A stretch of DNA of 64,000 nt from Macrosoma leucophasiata (lineage: Eukaryota > Arthropoda > Insecta > Lepidoptera > Hedylidae), in NCBI GenBank assembly GCA_036365455.1, contig JAWQUS010000008.1:24597501-24661500 (forward strand). Reading direction: 5' to 3'. Shown piece after piece: positions 42,741 through 52,800 of this stretch. The notes below the pieces were generated by a model. The model made no database searches and was not told the origin of the DNA. It saw nothing but the letters and a program-made list of their open reading frames with translations. The translations under genes were made by a program, and so were the position numbers. Position 1 is the stretch's first letter. Each line of letters opens with the position of its first letter.

Positions 42741-43066
42741 CAGTGGCGGATTTACAAATTTGCCGCCGGTAGGCTATTTTTACCGCTCCCATATGTTGAT
42801 ATCGTAATTTACAATCATATCAATTAGGTATACATATTTTCTATCAATAAAATTCCAACTTTATGTTTTATGCTTCATTATCCTGAAGTTGATGTAAGCA
42901 ACTTTTTTTCTATGGTTAGAATCATTGGGAACTATGATCTGAGCCTTGATAATTTTAACAGTAATTTTGTAAATAGAAATAAAAAAATTATGAACTAATT
43001 CTGCCGTCCCTTAAAATTTGCCGCCCTAGGCTCCAGCCTGCTCAGACTGTTTGAAATCCACCACTG
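42741..43066. mobile_element. hAT-type non-autonomous element with exact 8-bp target duplication
   Basis: Ends CAGTGGCGGATTT and GAAATCCACCACTG. Flanked by AATCGAGA at 42733-42740 and 43067-43074. The interior repeats AATTTGCCGCC in opposite ends, with no coding. Confidence 0.92.
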
Positions 43067-43563
43067 AATCGAGACGTATTGTTTTATACTATCCGCACAT
43101 CCTATACTAATTTGATGCACTATTAAATAGAATTCGGTTTAATTAGATTTCTTTATACATACATACAAAAACTAGAAATAACAAATTCGTTGATTGATTC
43201 CTTTGGACGTTTTGTTATGACGAAAAGACATACATCATCGTACTATATGCACATTAAGAGATCAATTGAGATATCATTCAGTAATCTGCCTTCTCCGGCA
43301 AAGCAGCCGGGCTGTACACACTTGTGTACTGGATTAGATCTCTGCGAACAAAAAATCACATAAGAGAAATGTGGATTCCGATATCACAGAATTTTAAAAT
43401 AACAAGACAACATAAATGGTATGTATGTATAGAAGTGTGGTACGCATGTCCCTTCGGCAAGCGACCTACTCGGTTGGGCGAAACGGGCGCGGTCGGGTTT
43501 GTGATGGGTGACTGTTAGTGACAAATTAAAATGCGCGTTGCCGCGCTACGGTATCTGACAAAC

Positions 43564-43586
43564 TTTATTAACTTAAATTATTTATT
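43564..43586 (-). promoter_or_regulatory. candidate polyadenylation signals of the acid phosphatase gene
   Basis: Two AATAAA hexamers on the minus strand (43569-43564 and 43586-43581), about 95-115 nt after the stop codon at 43679. Confidence 0.45.
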
Positions 43587-43678
43587 AATAAGCACCCTTA
43601 TTTTTTTTTATTTTATTGATATTTATGCAAATAACATGCAACCGTAGTTTAAAAAAAATTAAAAACTTTTTAACAAGT

Positions 43679-43846
43679 CTAATAAAAACAAAACAAATTG
43701 GAGTGGTTTAAAATCATTATAAAAATGTTGTATACATACGCATTTCGACGACGATAGATTCTATAAAAATGAATCTTATGGATTGCATACATCGCAGCAA
43801 ACAGAGCCAGGCCGAACAGGAAGGAAAATCCAATAAACACAGTTAT
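43679..43846 (-). CDS. acid phosphatase exon 7 (membrane anchor and stop)
   Basis: The acceptor TTATTTCAG precedes ATA ACT GTG. The exon gives [20 protein letters not shown] (membrane span), then a tail with RIYRRR. Stop TAG at 43681-43679. Enters in phase 0. Confidence 0.88.
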   Translation of the reverse strand: MTVFIGFSFLFGLALFAAMYAIHKIHFYRIYRRRNAYVYNIFIMILNHSNLFCFY

Positions 43847-46800
43847 CTGAAATAATCATTTATACTTCAAACTTCTTTTTTTTTATGTAATAAAAGTGGC
43901 AAACAAGCGTGCAGTTCACATTGATGCTAAGTGATGACCGCAGCCTATAGACACCCACACAATGACCAGAGGTCAAAATGCAGATGCGCTGCCACTCCTG
44001 AGGCATTAGGTGTTACGCCTCTGTGCCGGAAATTACAGAGCCGTACATTACCACCTGACCGGAACACGATAGTGCTGAAAACTACCATTTAGCGGCAAGT
44101 ATATTATGTAATGCGGTGGTGCCTACGCCCGCGAGCTCCGTCAATGGAGCTCTACCACCTGTAACATTGCATTGAAACTACACTATCTACTAACATTGCA
44201 TAAATACAAATACACAAAATAAATGTTTGAGACAATTTTTTTTTTGTCTGTTTCTATCACAATTCAAGTGCAAAAGTGTATTATAACTAATTCATGTCTA
44301 TTACGTTTAGGAATATGTTCTTTATTTTTAGCGTATCACTTAATTTCTACAGTGAAAACCAAAGAAATGGGCCGTTTACAAAATACGTCACGCTAAAATC
44401 AACTTTTTGAGATTATAGTCATAAGTTTATATTCCAATGTAAATTTCAAATTAAAATTGTAACCTTTAGTATGTATAGGAAATATTATATGTACATGAAA
44501 TGTTGTCATAATTTTGCGGTGCCCCTACACACACATGTGGGGTGTTACATGTAACTACAAAATATTTAAATGTAAGACCTTATAATAACCACGTGACAAG
44601 CAAATAAATAAATAAATAATAAAATAATAATAATGATAATTTTCTGACCCGCCCTCTGACACCTCCCCTGAATGATGCATTTCAATTAATAGTGCACAAA
44701 TATCAAGAATTTAGGGTAAGCAGTGGTACCTTCGCCTTTGAGCTCGTACACTGGAGCTCTATCACCAGTAATAATACAAGATACAACAAACGTGATTCTT
44801 TAGCCGTTTTTTATAGATAAGATACGAAGCGCTTCGTATACGAGTCCGACTGGCACTTGGCCGGTTTTTTTTAAATTTTATTCAATTATAAGGATAACGT
44901 CACTTCACGCCTGTAATCCCCGAAGGGGTAGGCAGAGGTAAATGCAGCATTCAAGCATACATACAAACATCCACGACTCGCCGGTTACGTTTTGGCCCAT
45001 GTAACAGGTGGCGAACCTGTTGCCATCTCCAGGCACATTACCAAACTCCGAGGTACTGGGAAACTTCCAGAAAATGGAAAAATCCCAATAGAACCAGAGA
45101 TAAAGGATTTTAAACCGTTATCTGTTATATGCCCCGACCCGGGAATCGAACCCAGGACCCCTAGCGTAGTAGTAGTGACCTGCTACCAGTTATATGTTAT
45201 ATATTATATGTTAATTATGTTCTAATGATGTATATGCCAGATGTTAATTATAAGGATCATACCTGTTTCTCGCATTCGTATTCCCAATCCACGGTGATAA
45301 GATTTTCGTACAACTGAACGAATCTGTCGACAAGACACAACTGCCCGCAGTGCGGTATCGCAAGCACATGTGGTTCTACAATCTCAGTGGTGTTTCTGTA
45401 CGATATGCGCACAAAGTGCTTATCCATTGATTCATCTGAAATAATACGATAATAAACATTAAGATTCATCATCATCATCACTCCAGCCGAATGACGTCCA
45501 CTGCTGGACAAAGCCTTCCACAAAGCCGCTCACAACAGTTTAGTATTGGCAACCCGTTATACGTCCCAATGGTGGGCACGAGTCTCTCCCCTTTTTTTGG
45601 GGGGAGGCCTGGAGCTTACTCCACCACGATGCTCCAATGCGGGTTGGTGGAGATACGGGGTAGTGGCAACCCGCTGGCGAACTTGCTCACAACAGTGTCG
45701 TGAGAATATGCCATTATCGCCACGCGTGGCAGGCGGGTCGACGATCCTAGTAGCGGTAGTTAAACAAGGCGGGAATGTTGCGACCCGGTATTTTATTATG
45801 ATAGCCCGGTACCGGTGTGTGCGTGTGCGCGTGTGCGTGTGTGCATGCGTGCGAGTTTATAGATATTAATTAGCACAAATTTATTTTTTAAATTATTCTA
45901 TAAATATTTCTTTTTTTTGTACCTTCACGCCATGTCCCTGACGGGGCAGGGAGGCCGAGAGTGTAGAGCGCCAGATATCCCGGTCCTGACATACCTATTT
46001 ATAAAAATAATTATATATTCATAAATATTTCTTAATCAGTATAATCATCTTTTATAAGTACCATACAAAAGTTCAATGAACACGGTAGAGGTGTAGGACG
46101 GACATATGCCGTCGTACAACTGGAGAGCCGTGAGCACGTTCCCAATGGTGAAGTCGTGGCCGCTGTATATCGATATGTTTAGACTGTCCGGGCTCTTCAT
46201 TTTGTTCCTCATGTTGCCCACGATCTGTTTCATCAGGGGGCCAGCCATCAGTCGCGCCATTAGGGGCGTCCCCGTCGCTGTTTCGAAACTAGAAATAATA
46301 GTACAAAAAAAATACGCTTACACTCACAGTCCCACAGTAGGTATAAAACTGTGTCGTGGGTGCCGTTGTACAGACATACACAAACACCCAGACCCGAAAC
46401 AAATATCTGTAGGCTATGCAAATATTTGTCCCGGTGCGAGGATCGAACCCGCGACCCTTCGAATCAAACGGTCATCTCACACCGCTGGACTAACCGGGTC
46501 GTCGAAGTTAAGCTTTAGCATTAGGGTTGTTGACTAATTCATTTATATTTATTTTCTAAAAAGCGTTGGATAAATAAATACTATTTGTCGTAGAAACATA
46601 TAGTCAATAAGTGATAGTTGTTAAGATAAACGTTTTAAAACGTTGCGAGTAGTGAAATGGCTCAAAACGGCCTATTTAAAATTGCAGCCCTTTATGACGT
46701 CACAGAGTGTACGACACCGGTGAATTGAATGGTGAAATCAAGAGATGTTAGAATATCTTCGTCTATACTGCGTTTTTGTGTAACGTTGACATTCTAAAAT

Positions 46801-49800
46801 TTGTAGGAAATTGTATAAGGATTCTAAAAGTGAAATTATTTCAATTTTCAGTAATCTTTTATGTCACTATTTTTTGTCATTTTAGAAATCTGTTTTCTCA
46901 TCCTACAATACTCCAATTTTCTTAAATTTTGTACTTTTACATTCCATTTGCATTAAATTTTCATATTATATGATAATAAGTACCGATTTTGTACCTAGGA
47001 CACAACCCTATTAGACTGATCAGGAGCCTTTTGTGATAGCCTATTGCCTGGTAAAGTTAACTATGGCCATCTAGAGACGAGCCTTTTTTTATGTAACAAA
47101 GGTGGCAGCATGCAGTTCACATGTGTTAAACTGTTAAGTGATGACTGCAGCGCATAGACATCTAAACAAAATCAAAATATAGAAATAGAAATAGAAAATA
47201 TTTTTATTTCGAATAGATCTTTACAGATACTTTCAAAACGTCAATAAATCATAAACTACCTAGAGCGAGTAACCATTACATATAGTAAAAGCAAAATCAT
47301 ATATTAATAGTAAATTAAAAATTAAAATTTAAACTATTTGGTAAAAACATAATAATCATAAAATTTTTCAATTCCTTCAATGATAATAAATGAAGAAAAA
47401 GAAAAACTTATTCGTCAAGATCAATGTTATTCACTTAGCAGAGTTCCAAGTGCAGTCACTACTGAGAAGAACTCCGCTACCCAACAAACTCAGTAAGAGC
47501 TCTTTTAAATGAGAGCTTAAATCTAGTACAGATTATCGTGAAAAATCAAATAATGTCAACGTCCATAGCATAGATGCAAATAAACTGCTATCTACTAAAT
47601 GTGATGTAGCCCCTGCAAACCAGAACAGACCAGCCCCCACCAACAGCACCCGTTCACGAGTATGACGCATGTGACAGCCATTGCCCTCCTCGACCATTTT
47701 AGAGGGAAGTGAGCAAGATGTGTTGACACCCCTGAGACCTAAGTTGTTATGTCTGTCACAAACATTAGGGGTCATACATTACCACCTGACCGGAACACGA
47801 TAGTGTTTAATTTCTTAAGTTCACTCGCATGTGTCATTGCGAAAAATAAATAGTACAATTATTAAGGGAACAGCGACATCTTAACGATATTGTATAAACT
47901 GCAAATTCTATCTTAACGGTTGTATAGCTATTTACTAGTTATCATTGGATGACGTTCACAGACACTAAATCAAAAAAAAAAAGGGTAAGCAAAATTTGAC
48001 GGATCGGTGTGGGACTTCGGTAGCTTAGTGGTAAAGCGGCTGAACTGGTTATCCTGAGGTCGCAGGATCGATTCTTGCCTGAAGTAAAATTTTTCTTTCC
48101 GTTTTTTTCTTTAATTTCTAGGTTAATCGCATGTGTTATTGCGAAAAATAAATAGTACAACGATAGTGCTGAACACTACCATTTGGTGGCACATAGATTA
48201 GGTAATGTGGTGGTGCCTACGCCCTCGAGTCCCTACACTAGAACTCCAACACCAGTGAAAAGCCTAGGACAGGAATATTATGTATTATTGAGGCATGATA
48301 TGACGGACATTAAATAATCCATTAGTACCTATGATGTAAAACAGAGGCACTGTCTCAAGAAAAAGGTTTTGACCAATGTGTGTTGGAGTTGCTCTACGAG
48401 ATCGAATCAGAAATGAGGAGATCCGCATAAGAACCGAAGTGACCGACATAGCTCACCGAATAGCGAGACTCAAGTGGCAGTGGGCAGGGCACATAGCTCC
48501 ACGAACTGACGGCCGTTGAGGCAGACCAGTTCTAGAGTGGCGACCACGTACCGGGAAACGAAGCTTGGCGCGGTCTTCCGCAAGATGGACCGACGACCTG
48601 GTGAAGGTCGCGGGCAATCGCTGGATGAGGGCGGCCCAGGACCGTTCGCTGTGGCATTTTTTGGGGGAGGCCTTTATTCAGCAGTGGACGTCTGTTGGCT
48701 GAAATTATGATGATGATGAAGATGAAACGGAGGATCTGTTGTACCCCACGAGGTGGATCGACGACCTGGTGAAGGTCGCGGGTAACCGCTGAATCATTGA
48801 GGCGAAGGACCGTTCGCTGAGGCAGTCTTCGAAATAGGCACTTGCCCAGCGGTTGACATCTTTGATATGTTGATTATCATCTGAAATAGTATTGCAAGTC
48901 GAGGCATTGGTTAATTTACCTATAACCAGCCGGTTCTTTCAGTTTATCAGGGTAGACTGAATGCGTCCAATTGGGTAAAGAGAAGTTGTATAACGTCTCG
49001 ATGTAGAGCACGCTGTATACGTCCACGATCTCACCGTAGTCCTTCACTTTCAACCCTGTATATGCCGTGAGGTAGCTGAAACAAAAAGTTATCGTTGAAA
49101 TAAAACTATTTTTACGGATTTATTCGGGATACGGTCAGGTGGTAATGTACGGCCCTGTGATTTCTGGCACAGGGGCATAATACCTTAGACCTAAGGAGTG
49201 GCAACGCATCTACATTGAAATCTCCAGTCTCATTTAGATATTTATAGGCTACAGTAATACTTTCTTTTTTTATGTAATGTATGTGGTAAACAAGCACGCT
49301 GTTTACATTAATCTTAAGTGATGAGTCTAACTAAGGTCAAATTGCAGATGCGTTACCACTCCTGAGGCCTCAGGTGTTATGCCTTTGTGTCGGAAATTAC
49401 AGGGCCGTACATTACCACATGACCGGAACACGATAGTGCTGAATACTATCATTCAGCGGCAAGTATATTATATTATTATGTATGTTGTAATACAACTTAG
49501 AGCGGGAGCGGAGTTCCCTAACACCAGCAAATTATTTCGTTTAAAAAGAGACTCAACGATTGTAAATTTGTTAATTGTTATTTTTACATTAAATAAATAA
49601 ACTAATAAAAATATTAATAAAGAAATAACCTACATAATAATATACATACGTAGACACGTTTATACCGAATCAACATCTTTTTACAATTTTTGTCTGTCTG
49701 TCTATCTGACTGACTGTTTGATCAGACTTATCTTGGGAACGGCTAGATCGATTTTGACGGGACTTTCACTGGCAGATAGCTCATATAATAAGGAGTAACT

Positions 49801-52800
49801 AAGGCTTTTTTACTTTATGAATTATATTATACTAGCTGTGCCCATGACTTTCATAATTTTGTTTAATTTCTTTGCGGAAGAAGTCGCGGGCAAATATAGT
49901 CGTTCATGTAATAAAAAACCGGAATACCCACATTGCATTGCGCAAAGTGCACTCGAGCGGATCAGACATAGCTTTTTATGTAACAGTGGCAAACAAGCAT
50001 GCAGTTCAAATTGATGTTAAGTGATGACTGCAGCCTACAGACACCCACACAAAGACCAAGGTCAGAATGCAGATGCGTTACCACTCCTCAGGCCTAAGGT
50101 GTTATGCCTCTGTGCCGGAAATTATAGGGCCGTACATTACAACCTGACCGGAACACGATAGTGCTGAACACTACTATTTAGCGGCAAGAATATTAGGTAA
50201 CGCGGCGGTGCCTACGCCCGCGAGCTCCGTCACTGGAGCTCTACCACCAGTAAAATGCAATTTGTTTGCCACCTTCCTTACATTAAAATAATAACAAAAC
50301 ATTAACGGATGCCGGATCGTCAGGATGGTCCCTTTACTCGTTATTGGATGGCACTACATGCTCAAGTACCCAATTTTTTTTTCGTTTTTATGATGACAAT
50401 TTGATGTTTAAAGGAAATTTACGCACCCAACCCATCTGTTTATAGTCTGTAGACTGATTGCAATATGATACCGGAAAAAAAGAAAAAAAACGAAAATTAT
50501 ATTGATTTTTTTAGCTCATGTGTTACCATTATAGGATTTAAGTACTCTCTACAAAAAAATATGGACCAACTGTCTGAATAAATAAATACATAATTATTAT
50601 ATTTATTCTCGTCAGCACGGGGTCCGATTTGAACCCTGGACCTTTGTCAGGCTTGCGCGGGGACATGGGGGGTCCAACACGTCCCTTTCGAGAATTTTGA
50701 TCTAGTTTGTAATGGGTTATATTCGGCGGGACCTCTCTCTGACTGCATCAATAGTTAATACAGACACAGACAGATCCTGCAGAATACATGGGACTATTGT
50801 AATGAAAAATGACTTGCCAAAAGTTTGGCAAGTCATTTGGGCTATGTGGGTGAACTGGGGGGACTAGCTGGCTGGGCCTATGGAGTGAGATCCGGCACCT
50901 GCCTATATTCAACATCTCACATTATTGAATCCTACTGTAGGCAGGTGGTGACTCGCCTCTCCTTGGTCGGCCCCCCAAATAGCCAACCCGATGGTCGACG
51001 GGGGGCCAACACTAGCGACAGGCTGGGGGTGTCGAGAAATGTGGCACCGGTTACGCCATCACGAGCGAGTAATCTCGAGCGCGGAGCGGGCTTCCCCGCT
51101 AATGCCTTAAGACACTTCCACCCCCGAGTGTATGGCTCTTGCAGAAATTTAGACAACAGCCTATTATCCAAATTTCTGCAAATGCCATACCTCTAGACGT
51201 CCCACTCTGACCGGCCAATGAAGGCGAGCCAGAGGTGAGATACCTGATGCTCTGTCCGACCGTACCCCTGTGTGGCGGACGAGGCGGAGCCCAGTTCCCT
51301 CGGAGGAACTCGAGATGATGGTAGGGGGTGGTGTCGCTACTCACCAACAGCTTGCCACAAGTTGCTCTGTCCCCTTATATTTATTATTATTAAAAACTCT
51401 GATAGTATCATATCAGTCGATAGCAGAACATCCTATCAATTGTAAAACAGTTGTTTATGAATAACATGATAACTATTCGCAATTCTTTTGTTATGTCGCA
51501 GGTTATTCAGACAAAAGATATTATAATAAAAGATATATTAACACAATAGCTGAAGTCGCAATCAATAGTAGATAAGTTTATTGTCGCGTCGACTATAGCA
51601 GCATTCATGTTTACAGATAAAAGAGCTATTATTCTAATGACATTTTAATTATTATATTTGTAATCCAATACACTCGATACAATTTAATAATACGACGTTG
51701 GATGTAAAGTCGATTCCCTAAACGTAAAAATCCGGCCGGTCACGTATGAAATTAAAGACTAAATTGCAATATTTTTGTATGATCGGCGTCTTCCTCGATA
51801 GAAGTTTACTTTTGTGACTTCGTCCAACAGTAAACAGAAGCCTGTCGACGATGTAGGTACAATATAAGTAATACTTGCGCCGAGTAAGAGCAAGTATAAG
51901 AATTTCTTACATGTGAATCCATAAAATCCATACATAAAATAAAATAAAATAAAAATACGCTTACACTCACAGCCCCACAGTATGTATAAACCTGTGTAGT
52001 GGGTGCCGTTGTACACATACAACACATACACAAACACCCAGACCCGAAGCAAATATCTGTAGGCCATACAAATATTTGTCCCGGTGCGGGGATCGAACCC
52101 GCGACCCTTCGAATCAAACGGTCATCTCACGCCGCTGGACTAACCGGGTCGTCCCACATAGTATAAAAGCAAGCAATAGCTTTGCCTCTTTATTTTTTTG
52201 TACAAGTCTTGGAATGATCTTGCTGGTATGAAATTACCAGGGTATGGAGTCTTGTATTATAATTAATAATATATTATAATCGATAAAAAATATGGATTTA
52301 CCGATAGACGAGTTTAGTACTATGTGACAGTATGAAATAAGTATAAAAGTCAATTTCGCTCCAATATCACTCAATGGTTTTTAGAGATTTGACAGTGGTT
52401 GGGCCCTCCAAGCTCCCTGTACCCCCTAAAGAACTGGTCGCGAATAAACATACATACAAACATATATTATGATAATCAAAAACATTTCTTTAAATAAATA
52501 ATTCAGTTACTCACTCCATTAAACCCTGATATTTACTCAGACGTTCTTTGTAAGCTTTAGAGTGGAGGTATTTTTCTTTTTCCTTGTGATAGGCCTGGCA
52601 ATGTCTCTTCATGGCAAGTAGTTCATCATCCTTCTCGGGTCTCGTGTGAACTGGAATCGGCTGCCACATTATCTCGTCATCCCAAACAGAGTTCCCAGAT
52701 GGTGGGTACATACCTAAACAAAAAGGAATATTTTATTACGCAATCATGTGTTCATATGGATGATTAGTGATGACTGCTGCCTGCGGACTTCCATATAAAC

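Larger units (their letters stand above)
47083..48262 (+). repeat. family A repeat broken by two insertions
   Basis: In intron 4. Three collinear pieces, 47083-47175, 47725-47815 and 48157-48262, together make one family A copy. Between them sit a LINE 3' end (47176-47724) and a SINE1-containing segment (47816-48156). Confidence 0.8.

Noticed and set aside
45491..45869. Overlapping open frames of 70 and 107 residues
   Set aside because: They lie in a dispersed repeat inside phosphatase intron 5.
50825..51347. Several open frames of 64-123 residues on both strands
   Set aside because: Explained by the high GC content of the block; no frame stands out and none shows a domain.
52080..52155. 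tRNA gene from a good box A and box B
   Set aside because: Followed by the SINE3 body and repeated at 26795 and 46430-46505.
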